A stretch of DNA of 64,000 nucleotides from Hyphomicrobiales bacterium (GCA_025359215.1 JANYHE010000123.1:1-64000), one strand, 5' to 3'. Counted from the first letter of the stretch, positions 26,355 through 35,400 are shown. Numbers and translations: made by a program. The notes: generated from the sequence alone by a model not told the origin.

Positions 26355-27142
26355 AATTTCTCCAATTCCGCCATCACCAAGCGGTGCTTAGTTTTACCAG
26401 CGGCCAACAAGCCATTTTGCCAAGGCTCGGGTCTGTTATAAACCATCGCACTGCCATCCAGTCTGCTAATGCATCCGCCAGCTTCCTGCACCAGCAAATG
26501 CCCTGCAGCAAGGTCCCAGTCATATTTATTACCAAATGACATTGTCATGTCGGTTTTACCCGAAGCCACAAATGCCAGACGCATCAGAAGCGGCATGTAG
26601 GTTTTTGAAGTCACAACACCCGCACCAGCAAAATGTTTAGCGGCCTTTCCGGTTGCCATGATTTCTGAACCTGCCAGTTCTGCACTATCGAGTGCTGTGA
26701 GCCGAGCGTTGTTACAAAATGCGCCAGCGCCCCGCGCCGCCCAATAAAACTCATCGACAACAGGTCTATAAATTACTGAAAGCAAGGGCGCCCCATTTTC
26801 AATCAAGGCCACTCCTATGCACCACTCATTGCCGCCATTGGCAAAAGCTGTGGTGCCATCAATGGGATCAACAATCCAAAGACGCGTGCGAGAAAGTCGG
26901 GCTTCACTATCGGGGGTTTCTTCAGAATGCCAACCATAGGCAGGATAAGCGCCGTGCAATCGTTGCTTCAAAAATGTATCAATCTGCAAGTCAGCATCCG
27001 TCACCAACGAGCCATCAGGCTTGTTCCACTTCGCTACATTTTGCTGAGCAAGGTCCAGCGCCAGTGCACCTGCTTCGCGCACAGTGCGGCACAAAAAATC
27101 AGAAATGGATTTAAGATCAGGCAGCAGTTTAGCGTCCAGCAA
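26351..27142 (-). CDS. Inositol monophosphatase-family phosphatase (CysQ-like)
   Basis: 263 residues from TTG 27142, with GAGGG upstream; this start overlaps the end of pmbA by 14 bases. Li-sensitive Mg-dependent phosphatase fold: GWHSEETPD, the metal motif LWIVDPIDGTTAFANG and the second Asp in YDWDLAAGHLLVQEAGG. In Alphaproteobacteria this branch is usually called 3'(2'),5'-bisphosphate nucleotidase (CysQ), removing PAP in sulfur metabolism; inositol phosphatase activity is the alternative. Coupled to DUF4170. Confidence 0.86.
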   Translation of the reverse strand: MLDAKLLPDLKSISDFLCRTVREAGALALDLAQQNVAKWNKPDGSLVTDADLQIDTFLKQRLHGAYPAYGWHSEETPDSEARLSRTRLWIVDPIDGTTAFANGGNEWCIGVALIENGAPLLSVIYRPVVDEFYWAARGAGAFCNNARLTALDSAELAGSEIMATGKAAKHFAGAGVVTSKTYMPLLMRLAFVASGKTDMTMSFGNKYDWDLAAGHLLVQEAGGCISRLDGSAMVYNRPEPWQNGLLAAGKTKHRLVMAELEKL

Positions 27143-28466
27143 TGGTCATGCCCTCTATCAAACAAGAAGGCGCATTGGTCGAACCTTTGAACAATAGATC
27201 ATTGGCAGGTGTGAGCGAGGCAAACATGTCACGCAAATTTCCAGCCACTGTGATCTCGCTTACAGGATATTGAATTTCGCCATGTTCGATCCAAAAACCA
27301 GAGGCCCCACGGCTATAATCACCTGTGGCTGAATTAATGCTGCTGCCGATAAAATCAGTGATCAGCAGGCCTTTGCCAATGGCTTTCATCATGGCTTCGG
27401 GTGAATCCGTTCCCACTTCCAAATGCATGTTTGAGGTGGAAGCCGAGGGTGGCGAGGCCAGCCCGCGTGCACCATTGCCCGTTGGCGAAAGCCCCAGTTG
27501 ACGCGCCGAGCGCAAATCTAAAACCCAGCCTGTGAGCACACCTTTGTCAATTAACGCACGGCGCTGAACTGGTAAACCTTCCCCATCAAAACTGCGCGAT
27601 GATGGGCCACGCAAACGTAACGGGTCATCGATGATATTAATTGAAGAATTGAAAATCTGCTTTTCCATATCCTCTTTGAGAAAGCTCACTCCGCGTGCAA
27701 TCGCACCACCATTGATAGCGCCTGCAAGATGCCCCAACAAACTTGCGGAAACGCGGCGATCAAAAATAACAGGCACCGATTGCGAGGACAGTTTGCGCGG
27801 GTTCAATCTTTTCAATGTGCGCTCAGCCGCAGTGCGCCCAATTTTTTCAGCCGTTTCAAGGTCGCTGAAATGATTGGCCGAAGTGCCGTCATAATCGCGC
27901 TCCATGCTTGTGCCTTCCCCAGCGATTACCGAAACACTCATGCCAAACCCAGTGCGCCGATAGCTGCGGGCAAAACCGTTGGAGGCGACGAGAGCGATGT
28001 AACGATCAGAGGCTGATGCGCCAGCGCCATTGCTATTGCTGATGCCTGGCATTGAAAGGGCCACAGTTTCGGCTTCCAAAGCCATGGCTTGAAGCTGGGC
28101 AGCGCTTGGGTAATCTGCTGAAACCAAATCAAGATCAATCGTGCCTTTGGCCAATTGCTCAGGTGTGGCCATTCCGGAAAATGCATCAGGAGGGGCAAGC
28201 TTTGCCATTTGCACACAGCGCTCGGCCATGCGGGAGAGGCCCTCTGACGTCAGCACACTTCCTGCAATCATCGCAGAAGATTGGCCCGCAAAAACCCGAA
28301 GGCCAATTTCTTTGGCTTCAGATTGCACCAATTCTTCAACCACTCCGCGGCGGAGCGAAACTTGGCTATCACGCCGGTCCACCGCCATGGCATCGGCTGA
28401 TGTGGCCCCCAGTTTCAAAGCGCGGGCCATAACATCGGCGGCGATGTTCAAAAGTTCGTCAGTCAT
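27129..28466 (-). CDS. pmbA: TldE/PmbA metalloprotease subunit
   Basis: 445 residues from ATG 28466, which overlaps the ubiA stop as ATGA; the longer frame to 28544 lies inside ubiA. TldE (PmbA) forms a heterodimer with TldD to degrade peptides or mature peptide natural products. Family marks are DAMAVDRRDSQVSLRRG, RVFAGQSSAMIAGS, the C-terminal RGLASPPSASTSNMHLE and DYSRGASGFWIEHG. As expected for TldE it lacks the HExxxH zinc motif, which is in TldD at 35401-36822 of this window. Confidence 0.93.
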   Translation of the reverse strand: MTDELLNIAADVMARALKLGATSADAMAVDRRDSQVSLRRGVVEELVQSEAKEIGLRVFAGQSSAMIAGSVLTSEGLSRMAERCVQMAKLAPPDAFSGMATPEQLAKGTIDLDLVSADYPSAAQLQAMALEAETVALSMPGISNSNGAGASASDRYIALVASNGFARSYRRTGFGMSVSVIAGEGTSMERDYDGTSANHFSDLETAEKIGRTAAERTLKRLNPRKLSSQSVPVIFDRRVSASLLGHLAGAINGGAIARGVSFLKEDMEKQIFNSSINIIDDPLRLRGPSSRSFDGEGLPVQRRALIDKGVLTGWVLDLRSARQLGLSPTGNGARGLASPPSASTSNMHLEVGTDSPEAMMKAIGKGLLITDFIGSSINSATGDYSRGASGFWIEHGEIQYPVSEITVAGNLRDMFASLTPANDLLFKGSTNAPSCLIEGMTIAGR

Positions 28467-29386
28467 AAAGTGATGCACCCAATTAAAAGCCCTGTCAGAA
28501 TGATAAGCCCAAACATGCGGTTGGCCCGAAACAGTTTCAAGCATTGATTTACGTTATCGCCATTAAAGCGCGAAACCTGCCAAGCGGCATGAAGGGCTGC
28601 CCCCGCCACGCCGATTTGCGCAATGGCAGGTGCCTTAACCAGCCATAAGCTGATAACAACCAGCACCAGTGCAGCGGCAAAGAAAAATATCAACCAATAG
28701 ACCGTGGCATCGCCAAATTTAAGCGCCGTGGATTTAACGCCGATCAGTGCATCATCATCTTTGTCTTGATGCGCATAGATGGTGTCATAGGCCATGGTCC
28801 ACGACACGCCCGCCATGAACAAAGTGACAGCCGCATATGAAAGATTATTGTGGATCGCCGTCCATCCCAGCAATGTGCCCCAGTTAAAGGCCAGGCCCAA
28901 AACCAGCTGCGGCCAATAGGTGATGCGTTTCATGAACGGATAAATTGCAACAATCGCCAGCGAGGCGATGGCGGTTTTAATGGTCAGCCCATTGAATTGC
29001 AAAAGGATTATCAACCCCACCAATAATTGGAGCCCAAGAAAAATGATCGCGGCGCGAACTGAAATTTGACCCGATGGAATGGGCCGCGCGCGAGTTCGTT
29101 CCACAGCCGAATCGATATTGCGGTCGACAATATCGTTCAAAGTGCAGCCAGCTCCGCGCATGACAATGGCCCCGAGCAGGAAAAGGACAGCATATCTAAA
29201 GTTGGGCCACCCCCCGCCTGCACCAATCTGCGCCAGCGCCAACCCCCACCAGCACGGCAACAACAACAGCCACCACCCAATCGGTCGGTCCAGCCGCATC
29301 AACTGTGCATAGGGCTGTGAAATTGCAGGCAAGCGCTGCACCCAACTGCCTTTAACAGCATCCAAAATCTGGCTGGTCTCATTCAT
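28463..29386 (-). CDS. ubiA: 4-hydroxybenzoate polyprenyltransferase
   Basis: 307 residues from ATG 29386. Integral membrane enzyme of ubiquinone synthesis attaching the polyprenyl tail to 4-hydroxybenzoate. The two Asp motifs are visible: CTLNDIVDRNIDSAVERT and YDTIYAHQDKDDDALIG, on loops between about eight membrane segments. Starts 23 bases from rsmE on the opposite strand, so both share a short divergent promoter region, and is coupled to pmbA downstream. Confidence 0.95.
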   Translation of the reverse strand: MNETSQILDAVKGSWVQRLPAISQPYAQLMRLDRPIGWWLLLLPCWWGLALAQIGAGGGWPNFRYAVLFLLGAIVMRGAGCTLNDIVDRNIDSAVERTRARPIPSGQISVRAAIIFLGLQLLVGLIILLQFNGLTIKTAIASLAIVAIYPFMKRITYWPQLVLGLAFNWGTLLGWTAIHNNLSYAAVTLFMAGVSWTMAYDTIYAHQDKDDDALIGVKSTALKFGDATVYWLIFFFAAALVLVVISLWLVKAPAIAQIGVAGAALHAAWQVSRFNGDNVNQCLKLFRANRMFGLIILTGLLIGCITL

Positions 29387-29409
29387 GCTCGCCGTGTTAC
29401 ACGAGGCCC

Positions 29410-30138
29410 ATGGCAAAAACCACACCAAGGTTACATGTTGAAGCGTTGCTCGAAGCCGCCGCTGAGATTGCTTTGCCGAAAGAGCAGGGGCACTATTTAA
29501 CCAATGTTCTGCGCATGAATGCAGGCGATGCCGTACGCGTGTTTAACAGCACTGATGGCGAATGGCTGGCCTATATTACCGAAGCTGGAAAAAAGTTGGT
29601 CCAAATTCGCTGCGAAAAAAACGTGAGTGCGGCAACCCCGCCGCCCGATATTGATTATCTGTTTGCGCCGCTCAAACATCAACGCTTGGATTATCTTGTG
29701 CAGAAAGCCACTGAACTTGGCGCGAGGCGGCTGCGCCCTGTGATCACGGCCCGCACCATTGCCGAGCGCGTGAATCTCGACCGCATGAAAGCCAATGTGA
29801 TTGAAGCTGCTGAACAATGCAATTTGGTTTTTGTGCCGGAGGTTTTGGAACCCCTGAAATTCGATACCGCCTTGCGGGGTTGGGACGCGGGCCGCACCCT
29901 TATATTTTGCGACGAAACAGCAATCATTTCGGATCCGTTACAAGCCTTGAAAGGCGTTCAAACACCCGCCGCCATTATTGTTGGTCCCGAAGGCGGCTTC
30001 ACCGAAGAAGAGCGCCGCCATTTAAAATCCTTGCCCTTCGTAAAAGGCATCAGCCTCGGTCCACGCATCATGCGCGCCGACACAGCAGCCGTTGCCGTTC
30101 TGGCTTTGGTGCAAGCGGCTATTGGGGATTGGAGGTAG
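29410..30138 (+). CDS. rsmE: 16S rRNA (uracil1498-N3)-methyltransferase
   Basis: 242 residues. SPOUT methyltransferase acting on U1498 of 16S rRNA. An N-terminal PUA-like RNA-binding domain (residues 1-75, ending LVQIRCEKNVS) is followed by the knot domain with IIVGPEGGFTEEERRHL and SLGPRIMRADTAAVAVLALVQ. Divergent from ubiA. A palindromic repeat begins one base after its stop. Confidence 0.95.
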   Translation: MAKTTPRLHVEALLEAAAEIALPKEQGHYLTNVLRMNAGDAVRVFNSTDGEWLAYITEAGKKLVQIRCEKNVSAATPPPDIDYLFAPLKHQRLDYLVQKATELGARRLRPVITARTIAERVNLDRMKANVIEAAEQCNLVFVPEVLEPLKFDTALRGWDAGRTLIFCDETAIISDPLQALKGVQTPAAIIVGPEGGFTEEERRHLKSLPFVKGISLGPRIMRADTAAVAVLALVQAAIGDWR

Positions 30139-30242
30139 AGACCTCATCCGGCGCGTTGCGCCACCTTCTCCAAAGGAGAAGAAAAATATCAACCACCGCC
30201 CTTCTCCCCCGGAGAAGGTGGCCGAAGGCCGGATGAGGTCCC
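30139..30242. repeat. Palindromic repeat D between rsmE and the methyltransferase gene
   Basis: Left arm 30140-30171 and right arm 30211-30240 are inverted copies with a small difference at the CCGGCGCG/GGCC step. Two perfect seven-pair mini-hairpins occur inside: CTTCTCC-AAA-GGAGAAG at 30165-30181 and CTTCTCC-CCC-GGAGAAG at 30201-30217. This is the CCTCATCCGGC...CACCTTCTCC type of intergenic repeat known from Rhizobiales. It fills almost all the space between two convergent genes and can serve as a two-way transcript end. Confidence 0.88.
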
Positions 30243-30257
30243 TGCCTCACCGCGAGT

Positions 30258-30899
30258 TCAGACTTTCCGATAGTGAACAATCATCGTGTGATCATTGGAA
30301 TGTTCATGATCGGTTTTGGAATAATTATTGGCCCGTTCAATTTTCAAGTGGGCAATTTTTCGTTCACTCACCAACGCATCCAAAACGCTCGAAAAATTCT
30401 CTTTGTCAAAATGGGTTTGATTAACACCGATGATAAATAATCCACCACTGCGGGCAATGGTCAACAGTCCTCGAAGCGGCTCTGGCCCCAGATGTCCATG
30501 AGTGAAAGTTCCTGCACTGAGAACAGCGCCATAGTTGTTTGAAATCTTATCGAGCGAACCCATGAGATCAACTTCATAAAGATCGCGATAAAGATTCTTG
30601 CCCGCAGCAATGGCTAACATCTCCGGTGAAATATCCATGCCGTCAATGTGTTCGCGTGGCACTTTCAGTTCAGTTGCAACATAGCCAGTGCCACAACCAA
30701 TATCAGCAATGGGCACCTCACCCTTGGCTTGTGCAAAATACGCTTTCGCAATGACATGAGGGGTGTTCCAACCCAACTGAGCAGCAAAATCGCTATCATA
30801 AGTAGGTGCGAACGCGTTGTAGTAAGCCACATTGTCATCGGGCGACTTCAACTTATAGGCATTTTCTAAAAGTTCTTGGCCTGCGGTTTTTTGTGCCAT
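30258..30899 (-). CDS. Class I SAM-dependent methyltransferase
   Basis: 213 residues from ATG 30899, with GGGAG six bases upstream; a GTG at 30911 overlaps that ribosome-binding site and is less likely. Methyltransf fold with motif I IADIGCGTGYVATEL, GMDISPEMLAIA and the post-motif GAVLSAGTFTHGHLGPEPL. Resembles small-molecule methyltransferases (Williams-Beuren/UbiE-like) rather than rRNA enzymes. Substrate unknown. It sits between rsmE and gshA, which I would expect to be closer neighbours, and is divergent from gshA. Confidence 0.85.
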   Translation of the reverse strand: MAQKTAGQELLENAYKLKSPDDNVAYYNAFAPTYDSDFAAQLGWNTPHVIAKAYFAQAKGEVPIADIGCGTGYVATELKVPREHIDGMDISPEMLAIAAGKNLYRDLYEVDLMGSLDKISNNYGAVLSAGTFTHGHLGPEPLRGLLTIARSGGLFIIGVNQTHFDKENFSSVLDALVSERKIAHLKIERANNYSKTDHEHSNDHTMIVHYRKV

Positions 30900-30916
30900 T
30901 TCAGCTCCCACAAATC

Positions 30917-30933
30917 GTAATAACCTTTATTAC
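30917..30933. promoter_or_regulatory. Palindrome in the methyltransferase-gshA divergent region
   Basis: GTAATAA-CCT-TTATTAC is a perfect seven-base inverted repeat centred 26 bases from the methyltransferase ATG. Its form suits an operator for a dimeric regulator. The whole region is also bracketed by AGCTCCCA (30903-30910) and TGGGAGCT (30983-30990), which are the two ribosome-binding regions. Confidence 0.4.
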
Positions 30934-30997
30934 ATTCTATGCCTTGCCGCTGTCACACGGAATGCTTAAGTAGGGCACAAATGGGAGCTAAAAACAA

Positions 30998-32362
30998 GTG
31001 AGCGGACCAACGCCCGATAACGAAGCTGCGCGAGCACCAATTGAAAATCGCGCCCAGCTGACCAGCTATTTCACAGAAGGTTTTAAGCCCAAAGCCGATT
31101 GGCGCATTGGCACAGAGCACGAGAAATTTCCATTTTATAAATCCAATAATCGCCCCGTGCCTTATGAGGGCGAAAATGGAATTCGGGCCTTGCTGGAAGG
31201 CTTGCGCGATTCTTATGGCTGGGAAGGGGTTTATGAGGGCGAGCACATTATTGCGCTGGCCGATCCCAATTCGCTGGCCAATATTTCTCTTGAGCCTGGT
31301 GGTCAGTTTGAACTTTCGGGTGCGCCTCTCAACACAGTTAACGAAACCTGTAGTGAAATTTCTGAGCATTTGAAACAAGTGCGCCATATTGGCGACAAAT
31401 TGGGCATTGGCTTTTTGGGCCTCGGCGCAAGCCCAGTGTGGACGCGAGCTGAAACCCCGGTGATGCCCAAAGGCCGCTATAAAATCATGGCACCTTATAT
31501 GGATAAGGTGGGCACCATGGGCCGCGATATGATGTTCCGCACTTGCACCGTGCAAGTGAATTTGGATTATTCATCTGAGGCCGACATGGTGAAAAAGCTG
31601 CGCACGTCGATTGCGCTTCAGCCACTCGCAACAGCACTGTTTTCCAACTCGCCCTTCCTGGAAGGCAAGCCTAACGGCTATCAATCCTTCCGCAGCCATG
31701 TGTGGACCGACACTGATAATTCCCGTGCCGGCATGACGCCCTTTGTGTTTGAAGATGGCATGGGCTTTGAGCGCTATGTCGATTACGCTTTAGATGTTCC
31801 CATGTATTTTGTAATGCGAAGTGGCCAATATGTGAACACCGCTGGCGAAAGTTTCCGGAAATTTCTGGATGGAAAATTGCCTCAACTCCCCGGTGAAAAA
31901 CCCACAATGAAAGATTGGGCCGATCACCTGACAACCATTTTTCCAGAAGTGCGTTTGAAGAAATACCTGGAAATGCGCGGTGCCGATTCCGGATTGCACA
32001 AGAGCCTTTGCGCACTTCCCGCATTTTGGGTTGGCTTGCTTTACGATCAGAATGCGCTGGACGCAGCTTATGATCTGATAAAGCCTGCGACTGCTGCGCA
32101 ACGCCAATCCATGCGCGATGAAGTTCCAGCACAGGGCTTGAATGCCAAATTCATGGGCCATAGCTTAAAGCATGTTGCGAAAGACGTTTTAGAAATCGCC
32201 CGCAAAGGCTTGATTGCACGCGGAAATAATGAAGAACATTTCCTTGATGTGCTGGATGAGGAAGTTCGCAAAGGCCATACGCAGTCTGATGTTTTGCTTG
32301 AGAAGTATAATGGTACTTGGAGTAAGGATATCAGCAAAGTATTTACCGAGAGCGCCTATTAA
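30998..32362 (+). CDS. gshA: Glutamate-cysteine ligase
   Basis: 454 residues from GTG 30998, with GGGAG 11 bases upstream. First step of glutathione synthesis; this is the alphaproteobacterial/plant type (GCS2). Marks: DWRIGTEHEKFPF, LANISLEPGGQFELSGAPL, GRYKIMAPYMDKVGTMGRDM and TCTVQVNLDYSSEADM. The two Cys-containing plant redox features cannot be assumed here. The stop lies three bases from the end of the convergent LysR gene. Confidence 0.95.
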   Translation: MSGPTPDNEAARAPIENRAQLTSYFTEGFKPKADWRIGTEHEKFPFYKSNNRPVPYEGENGIRALLEGLRDSYGWEGVYEGEHIIALADPNSLANISLEPGGQFELSGAPLNTVNETCSEISEHLKQVRHIGDKLGIGFLGLGASPVWTRAETPVMPKGRYKIMAPYMDKVGTMGRDMMFRTCTVQVNLDYSSEADMVKKLRTSIALQPLATALFSNSPFLEGKPNGYQSFRSHVWTDTDNSRAGMTPFVFEDGMGFERYVDYALDVPMYFVMRSGQYVNTAGESFRKFLDGKLPQLPGEKPTMKDWADHLTTIFPEVRLKKYLEMRGADSGLHKSLCALPAFWVGLLYDQNALDAAYDLIKPATAAQRQSMRDEVPAQGLNAKFMGHSLKHVAKDVLEIARKGLIARGNNEEHFLDVLDEEVRKGHTQSDVLLEKYNGTWSKDISKVFTESAY

Positions 32363-32365
32363 CTC

Positions 32366-33241
32366 TCACTCCGCTGCAATCATCAACCTCTGGCTTCCCA
32401 GTCCTTCCTGCACATGCCGCGCCAAGGCCTCCACCGCTGAACTCAGTTTGCCGGGTTTGCGGATAAGGCCAATGTCAAACACACCAAGCTTTGGGAAACC
32501 ATCCGCTTCAGTTAACACGCGCATGCCGGGGCGCAGGCAAATTTCAGGCATGGCGGCAATGGCCAAGCCTTGCAGCACGGCGGCATTGAGCGTTGATGAG
32601 TTGGGGCTGGAATAGGCAATGCGATATTTGCGCGTGGTCCTCTCCAAGGCTTCCACAACCAATTTGCGCCAGATGCAGCCCGTGTGTGAAACGGCCAAAG
32701 GCAGCTCATCCAGTAAATGCAAACTGTGGCGGGCCGAAACTGCCCACACCAATTCTTCTCGCCGCACCAATTCTCCATTGTGATCGCCGCAAAAGGTGAC
32801 AATTGAAAGATCAAGCTCACCATGTTGCACGCGCTCGTTCAAAACTGTACTGCTGTAACACTCCACATCCACCGTCACCAAAGGGTGTGTGCGATTAAAA
32901 CGAGCTAGAACTTCGGGCAGGAAAATATCAGCATAATCATCCGGCGTGCCAAAGCGCACGGTGCCAGTGATTTCAGGTTTGGTAAACGCTGAAACTGCTT
33001 CATCGCTGAGAGCCACAATGCGCCTGGCATATTCAATCAACTTTTCGCCATCATGCGTAAATCGGCTGCCCCGCCCATCGCGCGCAAACAGCGGGCGACC
33101 AAGCACTTCCTCCAGCCGCTTCATCTGCATGGAAACCGCTGATTGGGTTTTATTCACCTCATCAGCAGCACGGGTGAAATTGCCCACATCGGCAATAGCC
33201 AAAAAGGTTTTGAGTTGATCGATATCAAGATTGGGGATCAT
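32366..33241 (-). CDS. LysR-family transcriptional regulator
   Basis: 291 residues. N-terminal winged helix-turn-helix (FLAIADVGNFTRAADEVN, SAVSMQMKRLEEVLGRPLF) followed by the periplasmic-binding-protein-like effector domain from about residue 92 (GTVRFGTPDDYADIFLPEVLARF). Targets are unknown; LysR proteins commonly control the divergent neighbour, but here the divergent gene seems to be a broken DUF1127 frame. Confidence 0.93.
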   Translation of the reverse strand: MIPNLDIDQLKTFLAIADVGNFTRAADEVNKTQSAVSMQMKRLEEVLGRPLFARDGRGSRFTHDGEKLIEYARRIVALSDEAVSAFTKPEITGTVRFGTPDDYADIFLPEVLARFNRTHPLVTVDVECYSSTVLNERVQHGELDLSIVTFCGDHNGELVRREELVWAVSARHSLHLLDELPLAVSHTGCIWRKLVVEALERTTRKYRIAYSSPNSSTLNAAVLQGLAIAAMPEICLRPGMRVLTEADGFPKLGVFDIGLIRKPGKLSSAVEALARHVQEGLGSQRLMIAAE

Positions 33242-33274
33242 AACGGCACCTCACATCACAAGAATTGATATGAA

Positions 33275-33303
33275 GTATAAAATACATTCGTTAGTAAGAT
33301 CAA
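33275..33303 (-). promoter_or_regulatory. Possible promoter of the LysR gene
   Basis: Read on the minus strand, TTGATC (33303-33298) and TTATAC (33280-33275) are 17 bases apart and would start transcription about 30 bases before the ATG at 33241. Confidence 0.4.
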
Positions 33304-33358
33304 TCACAAAATGCGATGGTACAGCATCAAATGATCACAAACGCTAATGGAGATTAAA

Positions 33359-33460
33359 ATGCGCGATTATGCAATGCACCAAGCCCAACAAACCAACAGT
33401 TTGCCATGCCAAGGCGTTTTGATCCTATTGTGGCGTAAGGTTAACCGCTTTTGGCTCTAA
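33359..33460 (+). pseudogene. Probable truncated DUF1127 gene remnant
   Basis: A 33-codon frame begins MRDYAMHQAQQTNSLP with GGAG seven bases upstream (33350). The opening resembles the N-terminus of alphaproteobacterial DUF1127 proteins often found beside LysR genes, but the arginine-rich and LSDxxLxDIG core that defines the domain is missing: after residue 25 the frame runs into the 3' end of the MATE gene on the other strand and stops. Either a deletion remnant or a very short unrelated peptide. Confidence 0.4.
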
Positions 33461-34789
33461 CGTGGCAACCACGCGATATGCCGCCCAAGCCGATGCGATG
33501 CCAAACAAAACAGCACCAATAGCCGTGCCCAACATAATGCCTTCAGGCCCCCAATAACGGGCACCCACCCAAGCAAACGGAATGGTGCCCAAAGTGGCCT
33601 TGCCCCAATTGAACCATGTTGAAAGCCCAGGCCTGCCCAAGTTATTAAACGCCGCAGCGCCCACAAATTGAGCGCCCGCGAACGCCCAGCTCACACCCAC
33701 ATAGGTAGCAAAGAACACCACCAGTTCAGTAGCGCGTGGCGAGGCACTAAAAACATTCGCAATGTTATGGCGCAATGCGAAAATAATCAGGGATACGATG
33801 ATGGTGTAAATCGCTGAAAATGCCATCCCGTCGCGCAGCGCTTGGCGCACCCGGTCAAAATTCTTCGCACCAAAATTCTGTCCGATCACTGGCCCAACTG
33901 AGCCTGATAGCGAAAATATAATTCCAAACGCAACAGGCACCAAGCGCCCGATTATGGCTGAGGCCGAAACGGCGTCATTGCCGAAGGGAGCCACCACAGC
34001 TGTTGTGTAAGCCACCGTAAAGGGCGTTGCCAGCTGCGTGAGAACGGCGGGCAGGGCAATGGCCCAAATATCTGGAAAATCGCGTTTGAGACCTGCCCAA
34101 GTAGGCCTGCCCAAAAATTTTCTCACTATCACTAAACCATACATGCCAACTAAAAAAGCGATGAAATCGGCAATCGCATTGGCCGCTGCAGCGCCCTGAA
34201 TGCCCCAACCAAAATTAAAAATGAAAATTGGATCAAGAATGAGCGTGGCCACCGCCGCCGTTAGCGTGATGTACATTGCCCGCTGCGCATCGCCAATGCC
34301 GCGCAAACTGAATGAACAGCTGAGAGCCGCCGCAAGAAAAATAAAGCCGGGTGTCAAAGTCCAAACAAAAATTTCGGCCTGATGTAAGGCTTCACCCGTA
34401 GCGCCAAACAAGCTCAAAATTTGCGGCAAGAAAAGCGCCACAATAATTGTGTATCCCGCAGAAACAAGAACGGTGAACAGCCACGCACTGGTGGCAAATT
34501 CTTTGGCCCGCACTGGGTTTCGCATGCCCATATTGCGCGCCACCAAGGCGGCAGCGGCAATGCCAGTGCCAATGCTCAAACTCAAATTAGCAAAGGCAAC
34601 TGTGCCGGCAAAGCCAATGGCAGCGGTTATGTTTGTGTTATGCAGTTGCGAAAGAAAATAAAGATCAGCCAGATCAACCAAAAACACAGCCATCAAACCC
34701 ACAGCTCCGGTCAGTGTCATCACCACAATGTGGCGCATGATGGAGCCTTGCAGAAATTTCGCTTGATAAGGTTTTGCGGCGTCAGTCAT
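33425..34789 (-). CDS. MATE-family efflux transporter
   Basis: 454 residues with about twelve membrane segments. MATE (NorM/DinF-like) features: GSIMRHIVVMTLTGAVGLMA at the start, SLSIGTGIAAAALVARNMG, and the symmetrical second half SLSGSVGPVIGQNFGAKNF. It should exchange Na+ or H+ for drugs or metabolites. Its ATG overlaps the upstream HAD gene by ATGA, placing it in one unit with tldD and the HAD gene. Its 3' end overlaps the DUF1127 remnant. Confidence 0.93.
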   Translation of the reverse strand: MTDAAKPYQAKFLQGSIMRHIVVMTLTGAVGLMAVFLVDLADLYFLSQLHNTNITAAIGFAGTVAFANLSLSIGTGIAAAALVARNMGMRNPVRAKEFATSAWLFTVLVSAGYTIIVALFLPQILSLFGATGEALHQAEIFVWTLTPGFIFLAAALSCSFSLRGIGDAQRAMYITLTAAVATLILDPIFIFNFGWGIQGAAAANAIADFIAFLVGMYGLVIVRKFLGRPTWAGLKRDFPDIWAIALPAVLTQLATPFTVAYTTAVVAPFGNDAVSASAIIGRLVPVAFGIIFSLSGSVGPVIGQNFGAKNFDRVRQALRDGMAFSAIYTIIVSLIIFALRHNIANVFSASPRATELVVFFATYVGVSWAFAGAQFVGAAAFNNLGRPGLSTWFNWGKATLGTIPFAWVGARYWGPEGIMLGTAIGAVLFGIASAWAAYRVVATLEPKAVNLTPQ

Positions 34790-35400
34790 AATTCAAATCC
34801 AATATTTTTTGCCTCAGCAGCAAGGCTGTCAAAATGCGTAAAGTGATGAGCGCGAAGCCCGGCCAAGCGGGCCCCCTGCACATTTGATTTCTTGTCATCA
34901 ATGAACCAGCAATTCTCCGGTTTCTGATGCAGCAAAGATGTGAGCCTTGTAAAGCTTTCGGGGTCTGGCTTTTTCGTACCAAATTCAAACGAACAGAATT
35001 TCATCGCAAAAATAGCGGCTGCTTCAGGAAACAAACTGTTGAGATGGCTTTTCACCAGCGGCCCATTATTTGTATAAATAGCAAGGTTCACTTGTTTCGA
35101 AAGCCTATCTGCCAAATTCAAAACATCAAAACTGGGCTGCATAGCAATGCGCCGGGCTTCAATCCATTGATCAATCGTGATTGGAAATCCCAAACGCTGG
35201 CCAAATTCTTTAATATAAACGTCCCCATCGGCATACCCGCCTGCATCGGCCAATTCTTCAAATCCCGAATCCCAAATGGCGGCTCGCACATCACGCGCGG
35301 TGGTGTCTGCCAGTGCCGCAAGGTGGCGCAAGCGCCGCCCCAAATCATAGTGGCACAGCACATCGTCCATATCGAATATGACGAGTTCTGGAAGCGCCAT
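34786..35400 (-). CDS. HAD-IA family hydrolase
   Basis: 204 residues. Motif I is VIFDMDDVLCHYD, motif II AIYTNNG, motif III Lys in FGTKKPDPESF, motif IV WFIDDKKSNVQGA; an alpha-helical cap lies between I and II. It resembles the YihX/epoxide-hydrolase-N-terminal type of small phosphatases, which act on sugar phosphates or flavin nucleotides. It begins directly after the tldD stop (no gap) and is coupled to MATE by ATGA. A related protein is encoded at 61906-62502; both end motif IV with an AHHFT segment. Confidence 0.88.
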   Translation of the reverse strand: MALPELVIFDMDDVLCHYDLGRRLRHLAALADTTARDVRAAIWDSGFEELADAGGYADGDVYIKEFGQRLGFPITIDQWIEARRIAMQPSFDVLNLADRLSKQVNLAIYTNNGPLVKSHLNSLFPEAAAIFAMKFCSFEFGTKKPDPESFTRLTSLLHQKPENCWFIDDKKSNVQGARLAGLRAHHFTHFDSLAAEAKNIGFEL

